Source of the DNA: Kibdelosporangium sp. MJ126-NF4
GTDB lineage: Bacteria; Actinomycetota; Actinomycetes; Mycobacteriales; Pseudonocardiaceae
Length of the DNA stretch: 64,000 bases
Assembly (NCBI RefSeq): GCF_000826545.1
Contig: NZ_CDME01000006.1
Coordinates: forward strand, 155,063-219,062
Reading direction: 5' to 3'
In this document: piece after piece, positions 27,823 to 36,892 of the stretch
Position numbering within the stretch: position 1 is the first letter of the stretch
How the letters are laid out: each line of letters begins with the position of its first letter
Notes under the pieces: generated by a model
The model's database searches: none
Told to the model about the DNA's origin: nothing
Seen by the model: only the letters and a program-made list of their open reading frames with translations
Program-made: the position numbers and the translations under genes

Positions 27823-28452
27823 TCAGTCGAGCGGCATCGCGCCCATGATGTGTTCGTACGTGACCTTGCGCGCCGCCTCGGCGTCGCCTCGCCGCAGCGC
27901 GTCGACGATCAGCTCGTGCTGGTCGATCGACTCGGCGCGGCCGCGTGCGACGCGGGGACCGCCGTGCAGTGCCTGCCACAGCAGGCGCATCAGCGACAGC
28001 AGCAGCGGACTGTGGGAGTACTCGTAGAGCGTGAAGTGGAACTCCCGGTTGAGATCCGGGTAGGTCGGGTCGTTCTCGGGGAGCGCGCGCATCCGCTCGT
28101 TCAGGTCGGTCAGTTTGGCGATCCCGGCCGCGTCGATCTTCGGCGCGGCCAGCGCCGCGCCGAGCGACTCCAGCGCCGCGCGGATCAGGAAGTTCTCCTC
28201 GGTCGATCCCGAATCGGCTTCCACGACCGTGAAGCCGCGGTGCGCGTCCCCGACCACAAGGCCTTCGGACTCCAGTCTGCGCATCGCCTCCCGCACGGGC
28301 GTCTGGCTGACGTGGAACCGCGCGGCGAGATCCCGCTGCCTGAGTTGCTTGCCCGCGGCCAGTTCTCCAGTGATGATCAACTCGCGGATCAGCGCGACCA
28401 CCATGTCGGTCTTGCTGACATAGTTCAACGCCGGGTGTACGGACTCCGTCAT
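27823..28452 (-). CDS. GntR family regulator (FCD/FadR subfamily)
   Basis: The N-terminal winged helix (about residues 18-80, with GKQLRQRDLAARFHVSQTPVREAMRRLESEGLV) is followed by the all-helical FCD effector domain (LIRAALESLGAALAAPKI ... REFHFTLYEYS). The latter carries Asp/His metal-ligand candidates (DLNREFH, DQHELIVDAL). It overlaps the second large-subunit gene by ATGA and so belongs to the operon it probably controls. A sequence shared at 34356-34370 and 36854-36868 is the likely operator. The ligand may be a carboxylate intermediate of the pathway. Confidence 0.9.
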   Translation of the reverse strand: MTESVHPALNYVSKTDMVVALIRELIITGELAAGKQLRQRDLAARFHVSQTPVREAMRRLESEGLVVGDAHRGFTVVEADSGSTEENFLIRAALESLGAALAAPKIDAAGIAKLTDLNERMRALPENDPTYPDLNREFHFTLYEYSHSPLLLSLMRLLWQALHGGPRVARGRAESIDQHELIVDALRRGDAEAARKVTYEHIMGAMPLD

Positions 28453-30725
28453 ATCCCCTCCTCAATCAGACCGCGCACCCGCTCCGCGGTCATCGGCAAA
28501 CGCCCCACCGGACCGGTGAGGCCCAGCGCGTCCCTGATCGCCCCCGCGATCGACGCGCCGGCCGCGGTCAGTCCTCCTTCACCGGCCCCCTTCACCCCAA
28601 GGGGATTTCCCGGTGCCGGAGCGTCCTGGACCACCAGGATGTCGATCCGCGGCAGTTCGGCCGCGGTCGGCAACTGGTAGTCCATGAACGTCACCGCCTG
28701 TGGTTGTCCGGCATCGTCGTACCGGAACTCCTCCAGCAAAGCGCCACCAACCCCTTGTGCGACACCACCGAGTAGCTGACCCTCGACCAATGTCGGGTTG
28801 ATCGCCCTGCCGACTTCGTACGCCACCAGGTAGCGCAACACCTTGACGTGCCCCGTGCCGGTGTCGACATCGACCAGTGCGAGGTGCACACCGTACGGAT
28901 AGGTCATGTGCTCGACCTCGAACCTGCGCCTCGCCTGCAGCCCGGCGGGCTCGTCCTTCCGCAGATACGGACTACCTGGCCTGCATGCCTTCGCAACATC
29001 GGAGTACGACACGCTGACGCCCGGCGCGCCCTGAACGCCGAGCACGCCCGCCACGACCTCGATGTCGTCCTCGGACACTTCCAGCATCCGGGAGGCCACC
29101 CGGACCGCGCGTTCCCGCACCGCCACCGCGGCCTTGTGCACCGCGCTGCCACCGACAACTGTGGACCGGGAGGCCCATGATCCGCCGCCGAACGGCTGCA
29201 ACGCCGTGTCGCCGTTGATCACCGTGACCACCGCGGGGTCCACCGCCAGCGCGTCCGCGGTCACCTGCGCCAGCACGGTCTCGATTCCTTGGCCGAGCGA
29301 GGTTCCGCCGGAGTGCACACGCACCTCGCCGGACGTGCCGACGATGACGTCGGCGGTGTCCTGCGGGCCGAGCCCGCTTTTCTCCAGGAACATCGCGACA
29401 CCGAGACCGGCACGCCTGCCGCGTGCCTCACTACCCCGGGCCCGCAACGATTCCAGCTGGGACTGGTAGCCGAGCCGGTCGGCCTCCGCCATCGCCTTGT
29501 CCAGCAGGCCGACGTAGTCGCCCGAGTCGAGCACGACGTCCGTGCCGAGCGTGCTCATCGCCCTGCTGTGCGGCAGTTCGGCCGCGGTGAGCAGGTTCCT
29601 GCGCCTCAACAGCACGCGGTCGATGCCCATCCGGTCCGCGGCGACGTCGAACAACTGCTCACGCACCGCGGTTCCCTCGAACCGGCCGGGCGCGCGATAC
29701 GTACCGCAAGGAGTCTTGTTGGTCAGCATGACGCGGATGCGCCCGTGGAACGCCGGAACGCGGTACGGGCCGGGCAGCATCGCCAGCGTCAGCTCGGGCA
29801 CGATGATCCCGTGTGTCCTGGCGTACGCGCCGTTGTCGTGCAGCACGTCGTCCTTCAGACCAAGCAGTGTCCCGTTGTCGTCGAACGCCGCCGAGATGAC
29901 GTGGCGCTGCTGGCGGGAGTGGTTGACGGCGACGAGGTGCTCGGCTCTGTCCTCCACCCACTTGACCGGGCGGCGCAGTGTCCGCGCCAGCCACGGCACC
30001 AGGAAGTCCTCGGGGTAGAACTCGCCGCGCACCCCGAAGCCGCCGCCGGTGTCCATCGCGTGCACGTGGATCAGGTGTTCGTCGATGCCGAGCATGCCCG
30101 CCAGCACGCCCCGGTTGAACACCGGCACCTTGGTCATGCCGAAGATCTGCAGCGCGCCCGTCGCCGGGTCGACGTCGGCGAGCAATGCCCGTGGTTCCAA
30201 GGGGACCGCGCTGTGCCTGCCGACGGCGAACTCGATCCCGACAACGTGGGCCGCCTGTGCGAACGCGGATTCCACGTCGCCGTAGCCCAGGTCGAACTCG
30301 GCGGCTTTCGTGCCGCTCGCCGTGTCCACTGTGACCGGGAGTTCCTCGATGTCCACCTCGACGGCCTCGGCGATGTCCTCGGCCGCGTACGGATCGTCCG
30401 CGAGCACCACGGCCACCGGTTCGCCGACGTAGCGGACCTCGTCGGACGCGAGCACCGGCTGCAGGAACTCGTCGAGGTCGATGCCCTGGACCTTCAGCCG
30501 GACCGGGATCCGCAGCCCCGGCGGCAGCTCACCGGCCGTGACCACACTGCCGCTGGGAGCGGTCCCAGGTTTTCGGATCGAGGTGATCCGGCCGTGTGCG
30601 ACCGGCGAGCGCACCACGCGCATCCACAGCTGGCCCGGCCGGTCCTGGTCGTCGCCGAAACGACCGAGACCCCGCAACAGCCGTGGATCCTCCTTGCGCG
30701 GCAGGCGCTCGCCGATCGACGTCAT
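28449..30725 (-). CDS. Molybdenum hydroxylase large subunit (xanthine dehydrogenase family), second copy
   Basis: This 758-residue molybdopterin-cytosine-dinucleotide subunit begins MTSIGERLPRKEDPRLLRGLGRFGDD. It has GGGFGVRGEFYPED, the active-site loop segment CGTYRAPGRFEGTA, GGTSLGQGIET, and the catalytic Glu in KGAGEGGLTAAGA near the C-terminus. The loop is not the AYRCSFR of form I CO dehydrogenase, so CO oxidation is unlikely. Start ATG 30725 overlaps the small-subunit stop; the longer frame to 30914 is a shadow of that gene. It is one of two divergent L paralogues served by a single S and M subunit. Confidence 0.92.
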   Translation of the reverse strand: MTSIGERLPRKEDPRLLRGLGRFGDDQDRPGQLWMRVVRSPVAHGRITSIRKPGTAPSGSVVTAGELPPGLRIPVRLKVQGIDLDEFLQPVLASDEVRYVGEPVAVVLADDPYAAEDIAEAVEVDIEELPVTVDTASGTKAAEFDLGYGDVESAFAQAAHVVGIEFAVGRHSAVPLEPRALLADVDPATGALQIFGMTKVPVFNRGVLAGMLGIDEHLIHVHAMDTGGGFGVRGEFYPEDFLVPWLARTLRRPVKWVEDRAEHLVAVNHSRQQRHVISAAFDDNGTLLGLKDDVLHDNGAYARTHGIIVPELTLAMLPGPYRVPAFHGRIRVMLTNKTPCGTYRAPGRFEGTAVREQLFDVAADRMGIDRVLLRRRNLLTAAELPHSRAMSTLGTDVVLDSGDYVGLLDKAMAEADRLGYQSQLESLRARGSEARGRRAGLGVAMFLEKSGLGPQDTADVIVGTSGEVRVHSGGTSLGQGIETVLAQVTADALAVDPAVVTVINGDTALQPFGGGSWASRSTVVGGSAVHKAAVAVRERAVRVASRMLEVSEDDIEVVAGVLGVQGAPGVSVSYSDVAKACRPGSPYLRKDEPAGLQARRRFEVEHMTYPYGVHLALVDVDTGTGHVKVLRYLVAYEVGRAINPTLVEGQLLGGVAQGVGGALLEEFRYDDAGQPQAVTFMDYQLPTAAELPRIDILVVQDAPAPGNPLGVKGAGEGGLTAAGASIAGAIRDALGLTGPVGRLPMTAERVRGLIEEGI

Positions 30726-31201
30726 CCCGCGCGCTCCTCGGCGACCTGCCTGACCGCGTCGACGATGCCCTGGTAGCCGGTGCAACGGCAGAGATTCGCC
30801 GCCATCACCTCGCGGACCTCGGACTCGTCGGGCAAACCGTCCTGTTCGGACAGATACGCCTCGGACAGCATCAGGAACCCCGGCGTGCAGAAGCCGCACT
30901 GCAACCCGTGGCACCGGCTGAACGCTTTCTGCAGGTCGGAAAGCTCCTCACCGTCGGCGAGACCTTCGACCGTGCGGACTTCGCAGCCGTCGGCCTGCAC
31001 GCCGAACACCAGGCACGAGCGCACCGGCTCGCCATCGAGCAGAACCGTGCAGGCACCGCAGATGCCGTGTTCACAGCCGATGTGCGTGCCGGTGTAGCCG
31101 AGGTCGTGCCGCAGCACGTCCGCCAGCGTGCGCCGGGACTCGACCACGATCTCGTGCTCCGCGCCGTTGACCGTGAGGGCGATCAGGTGGATGTCCTTCA
31201 T
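30722..31201 (-). CDS. Molybdenum hydroxylase small subunit, 2Fe-2S protein
   Basis: This 159-residue electron-transfer subunit carries two 2Fe-2S clusters. The plant-type site is GCEHGICGACTVLLDG (with a further Cys at RSCLVF), and the second is formed by CGFCTPG and CRCTGYQ. It would relay electrons from the molybdenum site to FAD. It is coupled on both sides by ATGA overlaps, between the two large-subunit genes. All eight cluster cysteines expected for the family appear present. Confidence 0.95.
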   Translation of the reverse strand: MKDIHLIALTVNGAEHEIVVESRRTLADVLRHDLGYTGTHIGCEHGICGACTVLLDGEPVRSCLVFGVQADGCEVRTVEGLADGEELSDLQKAFSRCHGLQCGFCTPGFLMLSEAYLSEQDGLPDESEVREVMAANLCRCTGYQGIVDAVRQVAEERAG

Positions 31202-33510
31202 GACAGCACGTCCTCCGGCAAGACGGGAATGTGGTCGAACTCGACGCCGCGATGACCCATCGCGTCATTGATCGCGTTGAGCACGGCGGCGGGCGCGCCG
31301 ATCGTTCCGCCCTCGCCCATCCCCTTGGAACCGTTCTCAGAGAACTGGGATGGCGTTTCCAGGTGGTGGATCTCGATCGGGCAGATCTCGGTCGCTGTCG
31401 GTACCAGGTAGTCCATCAGGGTCGCGCTCGTCGGCTGTCCTTCTTGGTCGAACGTGATCCGTTCGTAGAGCGCGGCCGCTATCCCTTGCGCGACACCGCC
31501 GCGCACTTGGCCGTCGACTACCAACGGGTTGATGATGACCCCACAGTCTTCCACGACCATGAACTTCCGCGCACGGATATCCCCGGTTTCCGGGTCGATC
31601 GAAACGAGCGTTGCGTGGCACGCATTCGAGAAGGTTCCCGGTGGGTCCGCGCTTTCCCGTGCTTCCAGGCCATATCGACATTCCACCGGCAGCAGGTGTG
31701 TCTGAAAATGGACAACCCTGGCCAGTTCGGCGATCGGCAGTGACACGTCCGGCACACCGCGCACGCCCGCGCGGCCGTCCGCGAGCTCGACGTCCCCCTC
31801 GTCGACCTCCAGCAGGTGCGCGGCCACTTTTCGCAGCCGCGCCGCCACCGCGTCGGCCGCCTTGCGGGCCGCGCCGCCGCCGATCACGATCGACCGGCTG
31901 CCGAAAGTGCCCCAGCCGTACGACGTCAGATCGGTATCGCCCTGTCGCAGCCGGACCTGGTCGGGGTGAATCCCCAGCTGATCTGCGACGATTTGCGCGA
32001 AGGTCGTTTCATGCCCCTGCCCGTGCGCCGATGTCCCGGTGGTCACGACGACTTCGCCGGACGGGTCCATTCGGACGTGCGCGGTGTCGTATCCGGGGGT
32101 CATCCGCATTCGCCGCTGCGACATCGTCGGCGTGCCGTAAGCAGTTCGCTCCGAGAAACAGGAGAAACCGATTCCGGCGAACAGTCCTTGCTCGCGCAGG
32201 CGGTCGCGTTCGGCGTACCAGCCCGCCTCGGTGATTTTTTTCTCGGTCAGGTCGAGGGATTCCAGATAGCTGCCCTCGTCGTACGTGATCTTGTTGACCC
32301 CGGTGTAGGGGAACTCACCAGGCATGATCATGTTACGGCGGCGGATCTGCAGCGGATCGACGCGCAGGCGCGCGGCCGCCTTCTCCATCAACCGTTCCAT
32401 GACCAGCACGATCTGCGGTCGCGACACGCCACGGTATGGCGCGGTCGGTGCTTTGTTCGTCGCGAATGCCCTTCCGCGTGCCCGATAGGCGGGGACTTTG
32501 TAGATCCCGGGCAGTTCGGTCGCGGCCATCAGCGGTTCGACCGCGCACGTGAACGGGAAGACCGAGTACGCGCCGATGTCACAGCGGATGTCCGCGGCCA
32601 GGCCGAGAATCCGGCCGTCGGCGTCGAACGCGGCCGTGACGTCGTACTCCTGCTCGTGGCCGTGCACCGACGCGGTCAGGTTCTCCTGCCGGTCCTCCAC
32701 CCAGACCACCGGGCGGCGCAGCCGCATCGCGGCAGCGGCGAGCACCACCTCCTCGCGGCTGACCACGCATTTCTGGCCGAACCCGCCGCCGACATCCGGC
32801 GCGATCACGCGGACACCGCGCTCCGGGATGCCCAGTGCCTGCGCGATTCCGGACCGGCACTGGTGCGGTACCTGTGTGGAGGTGTGCACAACGACCTGGC
32901 TGTCGCGATCGTCCCACTCGGTCATGGTCGCGCGGCCTTCCATGGGCAGCGCGGAAACCCGGGCGCTGGTGAACGTCGCCGACACGGTCAGCGTGGCGTC
33001 GGCGAAGATCGCGTCGAGCGCGGGATCCTCGAACATGACCAGGTCGACGAGGCAGTTCCCCGTTCCACTGTGGACTTCGACGGTGCCGCTGAGAGCGCTC
33101 CCGATATCCATCACGACCGGCCCGGTCGACCACTCGACCTCGACCGCCTCGACACCGTCCTCGGCCGCGTACGCGTCCTCGGCGATCACGACGGCCACCG
33201 GTTCGCCGACGAACCGGACCTGGTCGCCGGCCAGCATCGGCATCCTCGTCGGGACGAACTCGTCGCGCTCCAGTACCGACTGCAGGAACGGATCACCAAG
33301 GTCCTTGCCGGTCAGCACTTCCAGCACGCCGTCGATCCGCTTGGCGGCGCTGACATCGATCGAGGTGATCGTCGCCGCGGCGTGTGGGCTACGGACGAAA
33401 GCGGCGTGCAGCGTGCCCGCGCGGGCCATGTCGGCGACGAACCGCCCGCGCCCCAATAACATCCGGCGGTCCTCCTTGCGGGGAACCCTGGCCCCGACCC
33501 ACGCCGTCAT
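31198..33510 (-). CDS. Molybdenum hydroxylase large subunit (xanthine dehydrogenase family), first copy
   Basis: This 770-residue paralogue of the subunit at 28449 begins MTAWVGARVPRKEDRRMLLGRGRFVAD. It has GGGFGQKCVVSREEV (with the expected Gln beside the molybdenum cofactor), APYRGVSRPQIVLVMERLMEKAA, TGTSAHGQGHETTFAQI and the catalytic Glu in KGMGEGGTIGAPAA. Again it lacks the CO dehydrogenase loop. It hydroxylates an unknown N-heterocycle, aldehyde or similar carbon centre with water as oxygen source. It is coupled to the FAD subunit gene by ATGA and to the iron-sulfur subunit gene by ATGA. Confidence 0.93.
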   Translation of the reverse strand: MTAWVGARVPRKEDRRMLLGRGRFVADMARAGTLHAAFVRSPHAAATITSIDVSAAKRIDGVLEVLTGKDLGDPFLQSVLERDEFVPTRMPMLAGDQVRFVGEPVAVVIAEDAYAAEDGVEAVEVEWSTGPVVMDIGSALSGTVEVHSGTGNCLVDLVMFEDPALDAIFADATLTVSATFTSARVSALPMEGRATMTEWDDRDSQVVVHTSTQVPHQCRSGIAQALGIPERGVRVIAPDVGGGFGQKCVVSREEVVLAAAAMRLRRPVVWVEDRQENLTASVHGHEQEYDVTAAFDADGRILGLAADIRCDIGAYSVFPFTCAVEPLMAATELPGIYKVPAYRARGRAFATNKAPTAPYRGVSRPQIVLVMERLMEKAAARLRVDPLQIRRRNMIMPGEFPYTGVNKITYDEGSYLESLDLTEKKITEAGWYAERDRLREQGLFAGIGFSCFSERTAYGTPTMSQRRMRMTPGYDTAHVRMDPSGEVVVTTGTSAHGQGHETTFAQIVADQLGIHPDQVRLRQGDTDLTSYGWGTFGSRSIVIGGGAARKAADAVAARLRKVAAHLLEVDEGDVELADGRAGVRGVPDVSLPIAELARVVHFQTHLLPVECRYGLEARESADPPGTFSNACHATLVSIDPETGDIRARKFMVVEDCGVIINPLVVDGQVRGGVAQGIAAALYERITFDQEGQPTSATLMDYLVPTATEICPIEIHHLETPSQFSENGSKGMGEGGTIGAPAAVLNAINDAMGHRGVEFDHIPVLPEDVLS

Positions 33511-34340
33511 GCCGCCGCCTCCGCCAACGCCCTCGCCACGAGCGTCGCCGTGAGCTTCTTGCGGTACGCGCCGCTGCCGTGCCCGTCCGACGGCGGATCG
33601 ACCTGAGCCGCGGCCGCTTCACCCGCCGCGCGCCAGGTTTCCTCGTCAGCCCGTTGACCGGCCAGGTCGACGTCGACCACCACCGGCTGCTGGCCGACTC
33701 CGCCGAGCACGATCCGGGACGTGAGCACCTCGTCCTCGGCCAGGTCGAGGCGCGCGCTCGCGGCGACGATCGCGAAGTCGCCCTGCCGCTGGGAGTACTC
33801 GGTCAGCGCCGCGTGCGGTGCCGGTTTCGGGAACCGGACCTCGACGACCATCTCGTCCGGCTGCGCGGCGGTCATGAAGAACCCGTGGAAGAACTCGGTC
33901 GCCGGGACCTCCCGCCGTCCCCTCGGCCCGTGCAGGACGATCCGGGCCTCAAGCAGGACAGCCAGCACGCACCACTCGGCCGTGGCGTCACCGTGCGCGA
34001 TGCTGCCACCGAACGTGCCACGGCAGCGGATGGGGTAGTGGCCGATCCACCGCGCGGCCCTCGACAGCACGCGGAAGCCGTCGATCCGCGCCGTCTCGAC
34101 GGCCCGGTGCCGGGTCAGCGCGCCGATCCGCAGGCCGTTCGCGTCCCGCTCCAGGTAGTCGAGGTCGGCGATCCGGGTGATGTCCACCAGTGCGCTCGGC
34201 CGCGCGAGCCGGAAGTTCATCATCGCGACCAGGCTCTGCCCGCCCGCCAGGATCTTGGCGTCCTCGCCGAGTTCGACCAGCTGCGCGACCGTGTCGCCCA
34301 CGTCGTACGCGCGGTGGTAGGTGAACGCCGCTGGCTTCAC
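33507..34340 (-). CDS. Molybdenum hydroxylase FAD-binding medium subunit
   Basis: This 277-residue CoxM/XdhB-type protein begins MKPAAFTYHRAYDVGD. The FAD pyrophosphate loop is KILAGGQSLVAMMNFRLARP, the second flavin motif is RCRGTFGGSIAHGDATAEW, and the C-terminal CO_deh_flav_C-like domain follows. It transfers electrons from the iron-sulfur subunit to an acceptor. GTG start with GGAAGGGG upstream. It is the first gene of the M-L-S-L-GntR-hydrolase operon, and the divergent promoter region upstream contains the candidate GntR operator. Confidence 0.93.
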   Translation of the reverse strand: MKPAAFTYHRAYDVGDTVAQLVELGEDAKILAGGQSLVAMMNFRLARPSALVDITRIADLDYLERDANGLRIGALTRHRAVETARIDGFRVLSRAARWIGHYPIRCRGTFGGSIAHGDATAEWCVLAVLLEARIVLHGPRGRREVPATEFFHGFFMTAAQPDEMVVEVRFPKPAPHAALTEYSQRQGDFAIVAASARLDLAEDEVLTSRIVLGGVGQQPVVVDVDLAGQRADEETWRAAGEAAAAQVDPPSDGHGSGAYRKKLTATLVARALAEAAA

Positions 34341-34355
34341 GGGGCCCCTTCCGAT

Positions 34356-34370
34356 ATATTTGATATACCA
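34356..34370. promoter_or_regulatory. Candidate GntR operator in the divergent promoter region
   Basis: ATATTTGATATACCA, read on the minus strand as TGGTATATCAAATAT, occurs again exactly at 36854-36868. It lies 16 bases upstream of the medium-subunit start in the AT-rich 127-base interval between the two divergent operons. GGTATA/TATACC-type sites are known for GntR/FCD repressors. Binding by the operon's own GntR protein is inferred. Confidence 0.65.
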
Positions 34371-34467
34371 TATTTCATCATAGCCTCGTCCCCGAAACGA
34401 TCAATCTGACGACGAAACCATTCTCATGGTTGTTTGTCAGTGGCGAACTTGTGCACAGGGAGGCGAG

Positions 34468-36882
34468 ATGAGCGTTCCGTGGAGCGAAACATCCTGGCGG
34501 ACACACCTGCCGGACGTACCGGATCCGTTGCCCTATGTGCAATCGCTCGGCGCATCGACGATCCCGTTGCTGGCCAAGGCCAGTGCCGCGCGCTTCCCGG
34601 ACAAACCCGCGCTGGACATCGACGGCGTCGAGATCACGCACGGAGCGCTCGACGCCGAAGCCGCCACGGTCGCGGGCTGGTTCGCCGCGCGGTTCCCGCC
34701 CGGGACACGGATTGTGCTGTCCGGCCCGTCGTCGGTGGGTTTTGTCCGGTGCTACCTGGGAGCTTTGCGCGCGGGCATGGTCGTCGTGCTGGCCAATCCG
34801 GCGTACACCGCGTCAGAACTCGCGCACCTGGTCGCCGACTCGGGCGCCGCGCTGACGCTCACGGACTTCGACGCCATGTCCGGTGATCCTGTCGAGCCCG
34901 TCGGCGGGCCGGATGACGTGGCCGTTCTGGCGTACACGTCCGGAACGACCGGAAAGCCCAAAGGTGTTCCGCTGACCCACCGCAACCTCCTGACGTCCAT
35001 CCGCTCCGCGATGGCGGCGTGGCGATGGTCGGCCGACGACGTGCTCACGCACGCGTTGCCGCTGTTCCACCAGCACGGACTCAGCGGTGTGCACGCGACG
35101 CTCATCGCCGGGTCGTCCGCGCGGCTGTTCTCGAAGTTCTCCGACGCGTTGGTCACGTCGATGCGGTCGGCGACCGTGTTGTTCGCGGTCCCGACGATCT
35201 ACGCACGCCTTGTGTCCACGCCGGAGGCGTTCTCCGGCTTGCGGCTGTGCGTCTGCGGCTCGGCGCCGTTGAGCACCGCGCTGGCCGAGCGGTTGCCGCG
35301 CGTGCCACTGGTTCGGTATGGCACAACGGAATCAGGACTGGACGTGTCCAATCCGGTCGACACGCCACGCGGTGACACGGTGGGAATCCCGTTGCCCGGT
35401 GTGCACGTCCGGCTGGTGGACGAGGAGATCCAGGTGCGCGGGCCGCAGGTGTTCGCGGGCTATTGGGGCGATGTGGACGATCCGTTTACGCCGGACGGCT
35501 GGTTTCGCACCGGCGATCTCGGTGAGATCGTCAACGGACACCTGGTGATCAAGGGGCGGAGCAAGGAGCTGATCATCACCGGCGGGATGAACGTGTACCC
35601 CCGTGAAGTGGAACTGGCCCTTGAGGAGCACCCCGCGGTGGAGGCGGCGGCCGTTGCCGGGCTGCCGGATCCGCAGTGGGGCGAGCAGGTCACCGCGTGG
35701 GTCGTGCTTCGCGGCGACGCTGACCTTCAGGCGCACGCCCGGTCGTTGTTGGCGCCGTACAAGGTGCCCAAGCAGTTCTTCGAAGTGGCTTCCCTGCCAC
35801 GCAACCACATGGGCAAGATCGACCGCAAACGCCTGGCCTCCCCGCTGCGGCGGGCTGTCGAGCTTGGCGCGTTCGTGTCGGTTTCCGACGCACCGCAGGG
35901 GATCGCGGTGGCAGTCAAGGACAACATCGCTCCGGACGCGATCGTCTGGCAGCGCCTGACCGAGGCGGGCTGCTCCTCGATCGGCCGGACTTCCCTGCCG
36001 GAGCTGGCGTATTCGGTGCTGACACCAGGATGCGCGAACCCCTGGGATCGTTCCCGGCACGCTGGTGGCTCGAGCGGCGGGTCCGCTGTCGCGGTCGCCG
36101 TCGGCGCGGTCCGCTACGCGTTGGGCACCGACACCGGCGGTTCGATCCGCATCCCGGCCGCGTTGTGCGGAGTGGCCGGACTCCGGCCGACGTACGGAGT
36201 TCTGCCGATGGACGGCATCGCTCCGTTGGCGCCGTCGCTGGACACCGTCGGCCCGATCGCGTTGACGGCGGCGGACTGCCTGTGGATGTTCACGGCGATG
36301 GGCGGAGTGGCCGCGCCTGTGCCGTCTTCGTTGCGTGTCGGGTACAGCCTTCGGTTCTGCGCCGAGGACGTACGCGCGGTGCTGGAGTCGGCGATGGCCG
36401 CGCTGACGGAGATCTCCTTCACGCGGATCGAGATCCCGGACGCCCGCCTCGCCGCGTCCTCGCTGATGCAGTCCGAGGCCCGCGCGCTCTACTGGGCCCA
36501 CCGGGATTCGCTGTCACCGCACCTGGTCGACATCCTCAGGCCGTCCTCGCCGGTCGTCCCGTTCGACGAATGGGCCTTTCCGGACGACCTGGACGCGATC
36601 CTGCTTCCGGTGACGCCGATCCCGGCGGCACCGGTCGGCACCGGGGGACTGGAGTCGATGTACTTCCGGTTCACCGCACTGGCCTCGATCACCGGCCTGC
36701 CCGCCTTGTCGGTGCCCGCCGGACTCACCGGTGGACTGCCGGTCGGCGCACAACTGATCGGCAGTCCGGGCACCGAATCGATACTCTGCCAGCTGGGGAC
36801 CATGATCGAACGGACGGCGGCCGGACAAGCCCTCGCCTCAGCGCGAGCAGATCTGGTATATCAAATATCAACCCCTGCGTGA
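34468..36882 (+). CDS. Fused malonyl-CoA-synthetase-like ligase and amidase-signature protein
   Basis: This 804-residue fusion starts at ATG 34468 with GGGAGG five bases upstream. Residues 1-460 form an acyl-adenylating enzyme closest by motif to Mat[53 protein letters not shown] and the catalytic Lys region [11 protein letters not shown]. Residues 475-804 are an amidase-signature domain with Lys484 (VAVKDNI), Ser535/536 (AGGSSGGS) and nucleophile Ser559 (GTDTGGSIR), so the Ser-Ser-Lys triad is complete. The segment between Lys484 and Ser535 is about 20 residues shorter than usual. A likely job is hydrolysing a malonyl-type amide and activating the acid (inference). Confidence 0.88.
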   Translation: MSVPWSETSWRTHLPDVPDPLPYVQSLGASTIPLLAKASAARFPDKPALDIDGVEITHGALDAEAATVAGWFAARFPPGTRIVLSGPSSVGFVRCYLGALRAGMVVVLANPAYTASELAHLVADSGAALTLTDFDAMSGDPVEPVGGPDDVAVLAYTSGTTGKPKGVPLTHRNLLTSIRSAMAAWRWSADDVLTHALPLFHQHGLSGVHATLIAGSSARLFSKFSDALVTSMRSATVLFAVPTIYARLVSTPEAFSGLRLCVCGSAPLSTALAERLPRVPLVRYGTTESGLDVSNPVDTPRGDTVGIPLPGVHVRLVDEEIQVRGPQVFAGYWGDVDDPFTPDGWFRTGDLGEIVNGHLVIKGRSKELIITGGMNVYPREVELALEEHPAVEAAAVAGLPDPQWGEQVTAWVVLRGDADLQAHARSLLAPYKVPKQFFEVASLPRNHMGKIDRKRLASPLRRAVELGAFVSVSDAPQGIAVAVKDNIAPDAIVWQRLTEAGCSSIGRTSLPELAYSVLTPGCANPWDRSRHAGGSSGGSAVAVAVGAVRYALGTDTGGSIRIPAALCGVAGLRPTYGVLPMDGIAPLAPSLDTVGPIALTAADCLWMFTAMGGVAAPVPSSLRVGYSLRFCAEDVRAVLESAMAALTEISFTRIEIPDARLAASSLMQSEARALYWAHRDSLSPHLVDILRPSSPVVPFDEWAFPDDLDAILLPVTPIPAAPVGTGGLESMYFRFTALASITGLPALSVPAGLTGGLPVGAQLIGSPGTESILCQLGTMIERTAAGQALASARADLVYQISTPA
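36854..36868. promoter_or_regulatory. Second copy of the candidate GntR operator, at the 3' end of the ligase-amidase gene
   Basis: TGGTATATCAAATAT lies within the last codons of the ligase-amidase gene and 25 bases before the SDR start. It is identical over 15 bases to the sequence in the divergent promoter, in the inverse orientation, and stands out in a high-GC coding region. It may control an internal promoter for the SDR and CoxG-like genes. Confidence 0.6.
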
Positions 36883-36892
36883 GGAGTCGTCG

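Noticed and set aside
28449..34340. Molybdo-enzyme as an aerobic CO dehydrogenase
   Set aside because: Neither large subunit has the form I AYRCSFR active-site loop; the CoxG gene alone is not enough to call CO oxidation.
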